A stretch of DNA of 64,000 nt from JAKFFN01 sp036675025 (GCA_036675025.1 JAKFFN010000101.1:25813-89812); one strand, 5' to 3'; shown: positions 25,760 through 35,306, numbered from the stretch's first letter. Notes: a model not told the origin generated them from the sequence alone. Numbers and translations are program-made.

Positions 25760-26698
25760 ATGGCAAAAACACCCACGCCCGGCGACCACATCGGCGCAAT
25801 TGATTGCGGCAGCAATGCCATCCGCTTCAGCATCTACAGGCTGGATGATAACCTGAAGCCCAAGGCCATCATGGCGCGCCGATATCCGGTCCGCCTTGGC
25901 GCCGGTACTTTTGCGAACGGCCGCCTGGCACCTGCCGACATTGATGCAGCAGTTGAGGCATTTCAGCACATCAAAGCACTGGCTGAAGAACACAACGTGA
26001 GTGTTTTACCAGCCGTAGCCACCAGCGCCATCCGCGATGCCGCTAACGCCGCCGAACTTGTGAGCCGCCTTGCCGATGAAACCGGGATTACCCTCCGGCC
26101 TATCAGCGGCGAAGAAGAAGCTGACCTCATAGCTGCCGGGGTCAACGCCACGGTAGACACCGATCAGAACCGTACCATTTTCGACGTCGGCGGTGGAAGC
26201 ACTGAGGTCATTCGCTGCCGTCCAGATGGCTACATCCTGGAAAAGGCCAGCCTGCCTCTTGGTGCTGTTCGCTTCGCCCAGGAAGCCGGCATGCCGGACC
26301 TGTACGACGATGAAGATATTATGACCCTGCGGGAGAAAATCGGGCAGGTGCTGCGGAATCGATTTTCAGAAGGTACCGACCATGGCGACTTCGGCATTGC
26401 CATTGGCGGTACGGCCCGCGCGATTGCCCATTTTGCGGCGAGTAAAAACTTTATCACAGACGAACAGCGACTGACTCTCCAGGGAGTAGTCGACTCGTTT
26501 CACGCCCTGATAAGATTACGCCCGGAGGAAATGGTTGCCGGCACGGGCATCGACCAGAGCCGTGCCATGATCATCGTCCCGGGTGTGCTGATCCTCATGG
26601 GCGTGATGGCGTTCCAGGGCCTGGAAGAAGCCGTGGTAAGCGATGCCGGGGTTCGTGAAGGACTGGTCAGCCGCTTTCTCTCAGGCAGCAGCTTCTAG
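25760..26698 (+). CDS. Ppx/GppA-family phosphatase
   Basis: An ASKHA-fold enzyme that hydrolyses polyphosphate or guanosine pentaphosphate. It is 312 residues, the size of single-module bacterial members, without the C-terminal HD part of E. coli Ppx. Expected motifs are present: AIDCGSNAIRFSIY at about residues 13-26 (phosphate 1), PAVATSAIRDAAN (about 84-96), ISGEEEADLIAAGV, DVGGGSTEVIRC (phosphate 2), and GGTARAIAHFA with the late VSDAGVREGL. The ATG at 25760 is one base after the stop of the radical SAM gene, so it belongs to the same operon. Whether it acts on nucleotide products of that system or is simply linked is unknown. It converges closely with the next gene, seven bases apart. 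Confidence 0.92.
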   Translation: MAKTPTPGDHIGAIDCGSNAIRFSIYRLDDNLKPKAIMARRYPVRLGAGTFANGRLAPADIDAAVEAFQHIKALAEEHNVSVLPAVATSAIRDAANAAELVSRLADETGITLRPISGEEEADLIAAGVNATVDTDQNRTIFDVGGGSTEVIRCRPDGYILEKASLPLGAVRFAQEAGMPDLYDDEDIMTLREKIGQVLRNRFSEGTDHGDFGIAIGGTARAIAHFAASKNFITDEQRLTLQGVVDSFHALIRLRPEEMVAGTGIDQSRAMIIVPGVLILMGVMAFQGLEEAVVSDAGVREGLVSRFLSGSSF

Positions 26699-26705
26699 CC
26701 GGCGC

Positions 26706-28934
26706 TTACTCGTCCTCTTGCGGTTCCGGCGGGGCGGTCAGCAGCGTGCCGGTAGAGGGTGGTTCGCCCTGGTACATCCCGGGCGCGCTTGTGGGAACAT
26801 CTTCCAGCGATAGCAGTTCTTCCGCCACGGTGCTGAGACCATCTTCAAATGCCGGTGCCTCTGTAGGTGTGGTCGTCAGATCAAGAACCAGCGGGGCCGT
26901 TGTCACGGCTGTATCTGTGGTTACCCCTGCCTGGGTTGTCAGCGGATCAAGCACTGCAAGGGGTCCGGTTGTAGGCTGCGCCAGTTGTGCCGTTGCGGTT
27001 GATTCGTCGGTATCAGACGGAACGATTTCAGGCGCCGCAGTAACTGTCGGTGTGGTTTCTTCGGACGGCGGTGCGGGGAACAATGACGCAGCCGCTTCAC
27101 CGTCATAGATCGCTATGCGAGGCACACCCTGGGCCTCAAACAGGCGCATCGGTTCTTTGGTGCGAAAGAGGCTGCGCTCGCGGCTCCGCATGAAACCCTG
27201 GCGCACCTGCAGAATTACGTAGTCAAAAGGCGGCTCATCAGGAGAAAAGTCCACCTTCGCCGGCAGCCTTCCCCATTGGCGCAGGTTTTCAAATGCCAGT
27301 TCATTAAGCGCCAGGGTTTTGACTTTATCGCCCGGCTTCAAAATCGTGTTCAGGTAATCAGTCACCTCTTCGTTAACAGCCTCGCCCCAGTAGGAGGTTT
27401 CAAAGCCGCGTTCGTAGGCGCCCTTGGCACGACCAACACTCCAGTTAAAGTAATTCAGCTGGTTTGGATGGGAGAAGTAAAGGTCTGCCACGCCGTAGCC
27501 TGAGAGGAGCAGCAGCACAATTGCCGCCACATAGCCCGTCTCGCGCACCGCAACGTCTCCACTGCGCCGGCGTCGCAGCCGTCTCACGCCGTCAAATAGA
27601 AGAGAAAAGCCGCCACCGGCGACAAGAGCCAGGAATGCAAATGCCGGAAAGAACAACCGCTCACCGTCGTAGCGCGGCGCGGTGGGCAGCATACTCAAAC
27701 CAATCCAGCAGGCTGCGAGCACAACAAACAGTATCGTCGCCGGTCGCCGCACGGATGAGAAAAGCGCCCGGAGCAGACCCAGGATCATAAAGACGATGAT
27801 CCAGACCGGCACCACCACGGCCACCATATGCAGCGGATAGTAGAACGGTGCGTCGGGTCCATTATAGCCCCAGATTCGCCCGAGATAATACACGGCGGTC
27901 TTTTGGTGCTCCAGATAGAACAACAGGTAGGCAAAGAAGCGTTTGAATCCGTCGTACCAAAGCCACGGCCATACGGCCAGCATTATGACAGGTGCGATAA
28001 AAGCCATGGCAAAGATATTAGAAGCATAATCACGCCGCTTATAAAGCTGTCCCCAGATCATCAGCGGTATGGGCAGCATCAGTGCTGAAACCTTAGTGGC
28101 CACCGCCAAACCGAATGCCACTCCTGTAAACAGGGCAAACGGCCAGAAGCGGTTAGAGACCAGGAAACAGTAGACGGTAAGGACGATAAAGAAGGTTAGG
28201 GGTGTTTCAGAGGCGGCAATGTGGGCGTGACCGAAAACTCGCGGCATAAGTGCATACATAAGCGCAGCGGCAAAACCCCCGATGCGGCCGTATTCGCGGG
28301 TGCCCAGTAGAAACAACAGTCCCACTGTCAGACCGAAGAGCAGAGCATGCGGCAGGCGCATTGCGATCATCGGATCGTTTACAAAATCTTTGAGGTAAGT
28401 GAGTCCGGCACCGATCAGCAGCTTAGGCACCGGCGCCACTTCAGGATGCAGCGGATCATGCCCGTCCAGGAATCTGCCCCAGTGTCTGTCGACGGCGTCG
28501 TGCTGGAGCATCACGTCATCGCCCAGGTTAATCACGCCAACCATCCAGGCAGCAGCTCGCTCGGCCGGCCTGAGGTAGAGTGCCTCATCCCAGCTATGGC
28601 CAAATCCGTTATACGTCATGACGACGGATGTAAAAGCCAGAAGCGACAGCAGCAGGGCGATCAGGAGGTCAGAAAAGCGGGTTCGTCTTTTGTAAAATTC
28701 GACAGTTTCCCGCGGTTCTCTCTCCGGCTCGTATCCTTCCGGCCTGTCATGGATGCTGCTGGCCTCGATGTTTCCCTGGCTCACGAGGAAATCGGAAACC
28801 GTATCTGAAGCCGTGAGTTTATACGCACCAGTTTCTTCACGTTTCAGACCGCTTTGCCAGTCGCCCGATCTGGGTGGAAGCTTAGGCTTATCTCCCCCGG
28901 CAGCGCCAGCTTCCGGTGGTTTTTTATCTGTCAT
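26706..28934 (-). CDS. GT39-like membrane glycosyltransferase (PMT/ArnT superfamily)
   Basis: A 742-residue polytopic membrane protein. A cytosolic N-terminus of about 85 residues, rich in charge and Pro, is followed by about ten to eleven hydrophobic segments. The first periplasmic loop carries GHSWDEALYLRPAE. Its Asp-Glu pair matches the catalytic DE of GT-C enzymes, which move sugars from polyprenyl-phosphate donors. A soluble domain follows the last helix (ERGFETSYWGEAVNEEVTDYL). The last 110 or so residues are a Thr/Ala/Pro-rich low-complexity tail. The acceptor could be protein, lipid or polysaccharide; the sequence does not say. Its ATG at 28934 is four bases after the recJ stop, so it is the second gene of a recJ operon. 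That pairing has no obvious functional logic. Confidence 0.86.
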   Translation of the reverse strand: MTDKKPPEAGAAGGDKPKLPPRSGDWQSGLKREETGAYKLTASDTVSDFLVSQGNIEASSIHDRPEGYEPEREPRETVEFYKRRTRFSDLLIALLLSLLAFTSVVMTYNGFGHSWDEALYLRPAERAAAWMVGVINLGDDVMLQHDAVDRHWGRFLDGHDPLHPEVAPVPKLLIGAGLTYLKDFVNDPMIAMRLPHALLFGLTVGLLFLLGTREYGRIGGFAAALMYALMPRVFGHAHIAASETPLTFFIVLTVYCFLVSNRFWPFALFTGVAFGLAVATKVSALMLPIPLMIWGQLYKRRDYASNIFAMAFIAPVIMLAVWPWLWYDGFKRFFAYLLFYLEHQKTAVYYLGRIWGYNGPDAPFYYPLHMVAVVVPVWIIVFMILGLLRALFSSVRRPATILFVVLAACWIGLSMLPTAPRYDGERLFFPAFAFLALVAGGGFSLLFDGVRRLRRRRSGDVAVRETGYVAAIVLLLLSGYGVADLYFSHPNQLNYFNWSVGRAKGAYERGFETSYWGEAVNEEVTDYLNTILKPGDKVKTLALNELAFENLRQWGRLPAKVDFSPDEPPFDYVILQVRQGFMRSRERSLFRTKEPMRLFEAQGVPRIAIYDGEAAASLFPAPPSEETTPTVTAAPEIVPSDTDESTATAQLAQPTTGPLAVLDPLTTQAGVTTDTAVTTAPLVLDLTTTPTEAPAFEDGLSTVAEELLSLEDVPTSAPGMYQGEPPSTGTLLTAPPEPQEDE

Positions 28935-28938
28935 AAAG

Positions 28939-30675
28939 TTAAATTGTTGTCCGTCTCAGGTCTTTCACTTCCATTTCGACACGCGGAACAGCCCAGTAGT
29001 TGTTAACTGAGGGTGAAAAAACGACATCCATTTCCGCACCCACGGCCTGATTCAATTCGCATGCCAAATGGCCCATGTTGAACCCGATACCCTCTATGAC
29101 CACGCCCTCACGGGCAAACTGCAGCTTTAAATGCTTATCCCCCACTACCCGCGGCTGCGCGTGAAGCTTGATTCCGCGCGACGCGAGCACGGGATGGGGG
29201 TTACTCTGGCCAAAAGGCTCCAGGTAGCGGAGGTGTTCCATCATCTGGAGGTCAAGCAGGCGGCAATCAACCTCCGCATCGATGACCAGCGGCGGGCATA
29301 AGTCGTCGCAGCTGCCGTCATTTCGGGCATAGCTGTTTATTGCATCACGGAAGGTGCGAACGTTTTCAGCCAGCAGCGTGAGGCCCGCAGCGTTTGGATG
29401 TCCACCGTAGGCGACAAGGTGTTCGCTGCAGTGGGTCAGGGCTTCAAACAGGTTGAACGATCCAAAGCTGCGCGCGGAACCTTTTACACAATCGGTCTTG
29501 TGCGTGAGCACAACCACCGGTCTGCCAACCTCATCCATGATCCGGCTGGCGACTATCCCGATGACTCCCAGGTGCCAGCCGTGGCCATCGACGACTACAA
29601 CCGGCTCTTCGTCCAGGTCAATTTGCTCATATACAAATTTCAGGCAATCCGTCAGGATGTGGGATTCCATCTTGCGGCGCGACTTGTTGCAGTTTTCCAG
29701 CTCTTTTACGATGCTGGCAGCCTCGTCCAGATCATCGGTAATCAAAAGCTGCACGCCGATTTCCGCGTGGCTGGTGCGACCCGCGGCGTTAAGGCGCGGG
29801 GCGATCTGGAAACCAATGTGAGTAGTGGAAATCGGCCCTGTAAGCTTCAGATGATTTCGCAGGGCCTGCACACCTACATTGCTGGATTGTGCAATTCGGG
29901 TCAGGCCGTGAGATACCAGTACCCGGTTTTCACCGGCGAGCGGCGCATAGTCAGCTACGGTGCCGATGGCCACAAGATCGAGCAATGACCGGAGAAACGC
30001 TACCGATTCCTCGGTCGATCTGCCCATGGCTTTGAGCAGGGCATGGATGAACTTGAATGCAACTCCGGCACCGGTAAGGTGCTTGCAGGGGTAAGGGCAG
30101 TCGCGGCGGTTTGGATTGATAATAGCCAGCGCATCAGGAAGCTCGTCACCCGGCTGATGGTGATCGGTTATGATGACATCCATACCAAGCTCGCGCGCCC
30201 GTCGCACCTGCTCGATGCCGCTGATTCCATTATCTACTGTAATGACAAGATGAAAGCCGCGAGCTGCAAGCTGCTCAAGCGCCGCTATGCTCATCCCATA
30301 GCCCTCGTCCACGCGGTGTGGAACGTAAAAAGTGCAATCTGCCCCCGCATGGCGCAAGCCTCGCAGCATGATGGAGGTGCTGGTGATTCCGTCAGCGTCG
30401 TAATCGCCGAACACGACAATGCACTCGCCCTGTTTAATAGCGCGTACCATCCGCTCTACGCCGGCTGTCATGTCAGCCATTAGAAACGGGTCATGCAGGG
30501 TGCTGAGCTGTGGCTTGATAAAGCCCATCAGCTCGTCATGCTCGAGGGCGAGACCGCGATTAGCCATTACTGACGCGACAACAGAATGCAGCCGATACCG
30601 CTCAGCCAACGATCGCGCCTGTTCAGCCTGGTGGTCTCGAAACTCCCAACGGTATGTTTTTACGCGGCGGCTCAT
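28939..30675 (-). CDS. recJ: Single-stranded-DNA-specific 5'-3' exonuclease RecJ
   Basis: A DHH-family nuclease that degrades single-stranded DNA 5' to 3' in recombination and mismatch repair. It is 578 residues, near the family norm. Motifs: DYDADG at 91-96, ITVDNGISG (146-154), DHH at 171-173, GAGVAFK, LVAIGTVADYAPL, RLNAAGR, and in the DHHA1 part GHGWHLGVIGIVASR and YGGHPNAAGLTL. An OB-fold region makes up the C-terminus. All metal-binding Asp and His residues are in place. The start ATG is at 30675. The gene is divergent from the MBL hydrolase and is followed after four bases by the glycosyltransferase. Confidence 0.96.
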   Translation of the reverse strand: MSRRVKTYRWEFRDHQAEQARSLAERYRLHSVVASVMANRGLALEHDELMGFIKPQLSTLHDPFLMADMTAGVERMVRAIKQGECIVVFGDYDADGITSTSIMLRGLRHAGADCTFYVPHRVDEGYGMSIAALEQLAARGFHLVITVDNGISGIEQVRRARELGMDVIITDHHQPGDELPDALAIINPNRRDCPYPCKHLTGAGVAFKFIHALLKAMGRSTEESVAFLRSLLDLVAIGTVADYAPLAGENRVLVSHGLTRIAQSSNVGVQALRNHLKLTGPISTTHIGFQIAPRLNAAGRTSHAEIGVQLLITDDLDEAASIVKELENCNKSRRKMESHILTDCLKFVYEQIDLDEEPVVVVDGHGWHLGVIGIVASRIMDEVGRPVVVLTHKTDCVKGSARSFGSFNLFEALTHCSEHLVAYGGHPNAAGLTLLAENVRTFRDAINSYARNDGSCDDLCPPLVIDAEVDCRLLDLQMMEHLRYLEPFGQSNPHPVLASRGIKLHAQPRVVGDKHLKLQFAREGVVIEGIGFNMGHLACELNQAVGAEMDVVFSPSVNNYWAVPRVEMEVKDLRRTTI

Positions 30676-30824
30676 CAGTTCTGGTTCAACAACTGCACTG
30701 GCTTATCCTTCGCGCGAGGGGCAATGTCTATCAGAAATGCCGGTGCGGGTCCATTTTCTAGTACATTTGATCCATTTTCCTGTTGCACAAGCCCCCAGGC
30801 AAAGGCTGTTTTGTACCGGTTGTG

Positions 30825-31658
30825 ATGAAAACATTTTCTCTTCAGTCTGGCAGTTGCGGGAACTGCTATTATTACGAATCCGGCGAAGTGCGACTGCTGT
30901 TTGATGCGGGCATTCCGTTTCGGCGTGCATGTGAGCGCATGGCAGACCGCGGCATAGACTGCGGTACGTTTAATGGTTTGTTCATTTCCCACGACCACTC
31001 AGATCATACGGCGTGTGCAGGAGTGTTTCATCGCAAGTTGAAAACCCCGATTTTCTGCGCACGGGATACCCACGAGGTCATGAGCAACCGGCTCGGGAAA
31101 GTCGCACCGTCAGCTTTTGAGTATTTTGTGCCAGGTGACACCGTTAGAGTAGGCCATGTAAACGTGCAAACAATTCCAACGCCTCACGACGCGGCTAATC
31201 CCTGCGCTTTCATTGTGGATGACGGGCAGTACAGGGTTGGTATTCTTACAGACCTCGGGCACTGTTTCCCGGCCCTGAAGAAGTGCCTGGCCGAGCTGGA
31301 CGTGGTTTTCCTGGAAAGCAACTACGACAGTCAGATGCTGGAGAACAACCCGTTTTATCCGTACCACCTGAAGTCTCGCATCAGCGGCGACCATGGGCAC
31401 CTGGAAAACAGCGAAGCGTCCGAAATGGTACGCGACTGCTGCAGCGATCGGCTCCAGGTATTACTGCTGAGTCATCTCTCGCAGGACAACAACCGTCCCG
31501 CGCTCGCAAAAAAAACAGCCAGCAACATTCTAGCGGGGCGTCCGGAAATCGATGTTCAGGTTGCGCCGCGAGATGCGGCGTCGAATGTTATTTGCGCAGG
31601 GAGCCTCTCCAGTCGCCCCCGTGCAACACAACTTTGTCTGCTTGAAGGAATTGCTTAG
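30825..31658 (+). CDS. MBL-fold metallo-hydrolase (YycJ/WalJ-like)
   Basis: A 277-residue metallo-beta-lactamase fold protein similar in order to YycJ/WalJ, for which a 5'-exonuclease or DNA-repair role has been proposed. The N-terminus MKTFSLQSGSCGNCYYYE is typical of that group. The zinc motif HDHSDH appears near residues 62-67, a further metal His in TPHDAAN near 122-125, and TDLGH in the middle. NYDSQML and a C-terminal SHLSQDNNRPALA complete it. I start it at the ATG at 30825, where homology begins; a TTG 14 codons upstream adds residues unlike the family. No clear ribosome site is seen. It is divergent from recJ, which is in keeping with a nucleic-acid role. Confidence 0.85.
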   Translation: MKTFSLQSGSCGNCYYYESGEVRLLFDAGIPFRRACERMADRGIDCGTFNGLFISHDHSDHTACAGVFHRKLKTPIFCARDTHEVMSNRLGKVAPSAFEYFVPGDTVRVGHVNVQTIPTPHDAANPCAFIVDDGQYRVGILTDLGHCFPALKKCLAELDVVFLESNYDSQMLENNPFYPYHLKSRISGDHGHLENSEASEMVRDCCSDRLQVLLLSHLSQDNNRPALAKKTASNILAGRPEIDVQVAPRDAASNVICAGSLSSRPRATQLCLLEGIA

Positions 31659-31667
31659 AACAAGCTC

Positions 31668-32069
31668 TTACCAGAATGTAGAAACTGACTTATAAGCGCG
31701 GATTACTCTGTCTGCTGTTATTAATGGTAGTTTTTCAACCAAAGCCGTGGCAACGATAGTTCGGTCGCAGGGATCGTAGTGATTGAAGTTTTCCAGAGAA
31801 GCGGTCTTTAAAGCGATTTTGCGAGTAACAGGGATGACATCTGCGCGAACTTGTTGCTGTGCGTCTTGCACCCATTCCTCGAAGGGCGAATCCAGTTTAA
31901 CCCGCTGGTTCTCTACAAGCATCGCAGCTTCAACAAATGAGATAGCTGACAGGAAGAAAACGGGCCTTTCCTTTTCCGGGAGGAGTTGCAGTTTTCGTAC
32001 TTTGGGAGGTAGGCGGTCTGGGCTCAACGGCATCCACAACCATACGTGCGTATCCAGCAGATACTGCAT
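31668..32069 (-). CDS. PIN-domain toxin (VapC-like)
   Basis: A 133-residue PIN-fold ribonuclease toxin. It begins MQYLLDTHVWLWM with the first acidic residue Asp6, has an Ala-rich helix SFVEAAML with Glu near 47, and ends with DPCDRTIVATALVEKLPLITAD, supplying the other acidic metal ligands. It would cleave RNA when released from its antitoxin. The gene follows the Phd-type antitoxin gene by two bases. The VapC partner is of the subgroup that pairs with Phd/YefM-like antitoxins (DTHVWLW type). Target unknown. Confidence 0.88.
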   Translation of the reverse strand: MQYLLDTHVWLWMPLSPDRLPPKVRKLQLLPEKERPVFFLSAISFVEAAMLVENQRVKLDSPFEEWVQDAQQQVRADVIPVTRKIALKTASLENFNHYDPCDRTIVATALVEKLPLITADRVIRAYKSVSTFW

Positions 32070-32071
32070 CT

Positions 32072-32320
32072 TCAGTCGTTATCAGTCCCGTCCGGAAAAT
32101 CCGGATTCCACTCACTCACCGACTCGACGATGTCCCCGAGAATTTGCGCCCGACCTTTCATTCCACCAAACCGCATTGGCCGGGCCGATTGAGGCGGAGG
32201 CAGTACTTGTGCGATTGGTTCACCACGCTTGGTAACAAGAACAGGGATCCCGGAAGTATAAACCTCCTCCAGAATCTCGGCAGCACTGTTCTTGAATTTG
32301 GTAGCAGGTACAGTCTTCAT
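32072..32320 (-). CDS. Phd/YefM-family antitoxin
   Basis: An 82-residue antitoxin. The N-terminal MKTVPATKFKNSAAEILEEV and PVLVTKRGEPIAQVLP match the Phd/YefM DNA-binding fold. The C-terminal 40 residues, which would wrap around the toxin, are less conserved and end acidic (PDFPDGTDND). The gene precedes the toxin by two bases, the normal order. Two direct copies of AACAAGCT 13 bases apart lie 20-40 bases upstream of its ATG and could be autoregulatory operators. Confidence 0.88.
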   Translation of the reverse strand: MKTVPATKFKNSAAEILEEVYTSGIPVLVTKRGEPIAQVLPPPQSARPMRFGGMKGRAQILGDIVESVSEWNPDFPDGTDND

Positions 32321-32340
32321 GCAACTAATTACGACTTAAG

Positions 32341-32361
32341 AACAAGCTAATTTAACAAGCT
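32341..32361. promoter_or_regulatory. Direct repeat AACAAGCT upstream of the antitoxin gene
   Basis: AACAAGCT occurs at 32341-32348 and again at 32354-32361, just upstream of the antitoxin start at 32320 (minus strand). Type II antitoxins usually bind such paired sites to repress their own operon. Operator function is inference. Confidence 0.35.
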
Positions 32362-32414
32362 TTTTCAGCGGGTTTGAACAATCTGTCACAACTGTAGCGT
32401 AAACGGTCTTGCCC

Positions 32415-35306
32415 TTACCCCAACAGCGCCAGCTTTTCCTTTAGCTGATCCAGCTCGTTTTTCTGCGCAGTCAGCTTTTCCTGTTCCTTCTGGATAACGT
32501 CAGCCGGTGCCTTTGATGTGAAGTTGCTGTTTGCCAGCTTGCCAATTAGCCGCTCACACTCCTTCTCCAGCCGCGCCACTTCCTTTTGCAGACGCTCCTT
32601 CTCCTGCCCGCGCAGTTCCTCAGGCAATTCAACAAACACCGTTACTCCCGCAGCCACAGCTGTCGCTGAAAAGGCGGGAGGTTCGGCAGAATCTTTAACC
32701 TTCAGGCTCTTCACATTGGTAAGGGTCGTAAAGAAATCGCCGCGTTCCAGCAGAAGCTCACGCGCGCCAGCATCTGGCGTTACCAGCAGAATGGACGCCG
32801 CCACACCCGGCGGAATGCGCATCTCACCGCGGATGTTTCGGATGGCGTAAAGCACCTCCTGCAACACGCCCACCTGGGCTTCAGCCTTTTCATCCTTCAG
32901 CGCCGCAGTGTCAAAATCAACCCAGGCGCTGATCATGATGCTGCTCGAATCCAGCGCCGTCAGGCAACGCTGGCCCAGAGTATCAGAATGCCCGCCGTTC
33001 GGGTGCACAACGCCTTCGATAATATCTTGCTGCGACGCACTGAACTCCGGCGGAGCCACCCGGTCTGCCATGTCAACGCCCGGCGAGTTAAAGCCAAGAT
33101 CATCGCGAACCATCCCCCGGAGTACCTGCCATATCTCTTCCGAGATAAAGGGGCAAACCGGGTGAACCAGCCTCATGGCCGCCTCCAGCAGGGTAAACAG
33201 CAGCGCCTGTGCGCTGGTGCGGCTTTGGATTTCCTCGGGGGTAGCGCTCAGGTTGTTCGGATTCGCATAGAGCCGCGGCTTTACCAGTTCCAGGTAGTAG
33301 TCACAGAAGTCATTCCAGAAGTACTCACGGAAAGTTTTTACGGCCTGGTCGAAATCAAACGCCTCCAGCGCCGCATTATACGTCTTTACCGTCTCCGCAA
33401 ATCGCGAGAGTATCCAGCGATCTTCCAGTGCAAGTTCTTCACGATCATGTTCCACCAGAGGCCCGGCGCATTTAATGTTCTGCTCCTGCAGATCGCCAAG
33501 GTTCTGGAGGATCAAACGCGAGGCGTTCCAGATCTTGTTCATGAAGTTGCGGTAGCCTTCCAGCTCTTTCGGGCTGAAAGCAATGTGCTGTTCGCGGCCG
33601 GCATAGGCGGCCAGCGTAATGCGCAGCGCGTCGGTACCGTTTTCTTTAATGAGATCCAGCGGGTCAAGCGCGTTGCCCTTACTCTTGCTCATCTTCTTGC
33701 CGTGTTCGTCACCCACAATCGGGTTAAAGTAAACATCGCGGAAGGGCGCTTCATCCATAAAGTGCTCGCCCATCATGATCATGCGGGCGACCCAGAAAAA
33801 GATAATATCCTTAGCCGTTACCAGTGTGGCGGTCGGATAGTACTTTTTAAGTTCATCGGTCTGGTCGGGCCAGCCCAATGTAGAGAACGGCCAGAGCGCA
33901 CTGGAGAACCAGGTATCCAGAACGTCATCGTCCTGCCGCAGACCATCTCCTGCAGCCGCTCTGGCACGCAGGACCTCGTACTCTTCATCCGTCGTCGGCA
34001 CCACAACTGTGCCATCAGCTTCGTAGAACGCAGGGATCTGGTGTCCCCACCAGAGCTGTCGCGAGATAGCCCAATCGCGCAGATTATCAATCCAGCGGAA
34101 ATAGTCCGCCTTTCGCGCTTCCGGGTAGAAATTGATTTTGCCATCAGCCACGGCGGCCCGTGCCTTGACGGCCAGAGGCTCAATCTTCACGAACCACTGC
34201 AGGCTCAGGTACGGCTCAACCACACTCGCACAGCGATAGCACGTGCCAATGCGCTGCGGGTGTTCTTCAATCTTCTCCATCAGGCCCTGCGCTTCAAGGT
34301 CAGCCACCACCTTTTTGCGCGCCTCGTAACGGTCCAGCCCCTGGTATTGCCCACCGTTTTCATTAATATGTGCGTCCGGTGTAAGTACGTTAATCTCTTC
34401 CAGATTGTGGCGTTTGCCAGCCTGGTAGTCATTGGGATCATGGGCCGGAGTAATCTTCACCATACCTGTCCCGAATTCGCGATCAACGAAGTCATCGGCA
34501 ATTATCGGGATACGGCGATTGATCAGCGGCAGTACGCAGAACTTGCCGATCAGGTCCGTATAGCGCTCATCTTTGGGATTAACAGCTACGGCCGTGTCAC
34601 CCAGCATCGTCTCCGGACGCGTGGTCGCCACTACAGCATAGCGCCCTTCCTGTCCCTCAATGGGATACTTGATGTGCCAGAGCTTGCCCGCAGAATCCTT
34701 ATACTCCACTTCGTCATCTGCCAGGGTGGTGTTGCAGCGCGGGCACCAGTTCACCAGGTAATTGCCGCGGTAAATCAGCCCCTGCTCATAGAGCTTAGCA
34801 AACACAGTGCGGACAGCGCGGTTCAGGCCCTCGTCCATGGTGAATCGCTCGCGGCTCCAGTCGCAGGACGAGCCTAGCGTTTTCAGCTGGTTAACAATAA
34901 TGCCGCCGTGCTTTTCCTTCCACTCCCAGACCTTCTCCAAAAACTTTTCGCGGCCGAGAACCTCACGTGGACGCTCCATGCCTTCCGCGCGCAGCTTGTT
35001 CTCCACCACATACTGCGTGGCAATAGAGGCGTGGTCAGTGCCCGGAACCCACAGGGCATTGTAGCCGGCCATGCGTTTCCAGCGGATCAGGATATCCTGA
35101 AGCGTATTGTTTAGGGCGTGGCCCATGTGCAAGATGCCAGTAATATTTGGCGGCGGAATGACGATACAATACGGCTCGCCCGGCGCATTAACGTCGGCCT
35201 TGAAATAGCCATGCTGTTCCCAATGGGGATACCAGCGGGCTTCAGTAGCGTGAGGATCGTAGCGGGTAGGAAGTTCCCGCGTGGCGGCAGTTTCGTTGGT
35301 CGTCAT
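32415..35306 (-). CDS. valS: Valyl-tRNA synthetase
   Basis: A class Ia aminoacyl-tRNA synthetase that charges tRNA-Val; 963 residues. The HIGH motif is seen as HMGH at residues 60-63 within PPPNITGILHMGHALNN. KMSKS is at 538-542 (GKKMSKSKGN). The CP1 editing domain is present (VATTRPETMLGDTAVAVNP, ITPAHDPNDY), as are the anticodon-binding domain and a C-terminal coiled coil (QEKERLQKEVARLEKECERL) characteristic of ValRS. An insertion-like stretch at about 758-795 (PPEFSASQQDIIEGVVHPNGG) is not typical of short enzymes. The ATG at 35306 has GGGAG just upstream. It stands alone, and the neighbouring SGNH hydrolase is divergent. Confidence 0.97.
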   Translation of the reverse strand: MTTNETAATRELPTRYDPHATEARWYPHWEQHGYFKADVNAPGEPYCIVIPPPNITGILHMGHALNNTLQDILIRWKRMAGYNALWVPGTDHASIATQYVVENKLRAEGMERPREVLGREKFLEKVWEWKEKHGGIIVNQLKTLGSSCDWSRERFTMDEGLNRAVRTVFAKLYEQGLIYRGNYLVNWCPRCNTTLADDEVEYKDSAGKLWHIKYPIEGQEGRYAVVATTRPETMLGDTAVAVNPKDERYTDLIGKFCVLPLINRRIPIIADDFVDREFGTGMVKITPAHDPNDYQAGKRHNLEEINVLTPDAHINENGGQYQGLDRYEARKKVVADLEAQGLMEKIEEHPQRIGTCYRCASVVEPYLSLQWFVKIEPLAVKARAAVADGKINFYPEARKADYFRWIDNLRDWAISRQLWWGHQIPAFYEADGTVVVPTTDEEYEVLRARAAAGDGLRQDDDVLDTWFSSALWPFSTLGWPDQTDELKKYYPTATLVTAKDIIFFWVARMIMMGEHFMDEAPFRDVYFNPIVGDEHGKKMSKSKGNALDPLDLIKENGTDALRITLAAYAGREQHIAFSPKELEGYRNFMNKIWNASRLILQNLGDLQEQNIKCAGPLVEHDREELALEDRWILSRFAETVKTYNAALEAFDFDQAVKTFREYFWNDFCDYYLELVKPRLYANPNNLSATPEEIQSRTSAQALLFTLLEAAMRLVHPVCPFISEEIWQVLRGMVRDDLGFNSPGVDMADRVAPPEFSASQQDIIEGVVHPNGGHSDTLGQRCLTALDSSSIMISAWVDFDTAALKDEKAEAQVGVLQEVLYAIRNIRGEMRIPPGVAASILLVTPDAGARELLLERGDFFTTLTNVKSLKVKDSAEPPAFSATAVAAGVTVFVELPEELRGQEKERLQKEVARLEKECERLIGKLANSNFTSKAPADVIQKEQEKLTAQKNELDQLKEKLALLG

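Noticed and set aside
32988..34877. 629-codon plus-strand frame antisense to valS
   Set aside because: Shadow of valyl-tRNA synthetase, with no start signal or domain.
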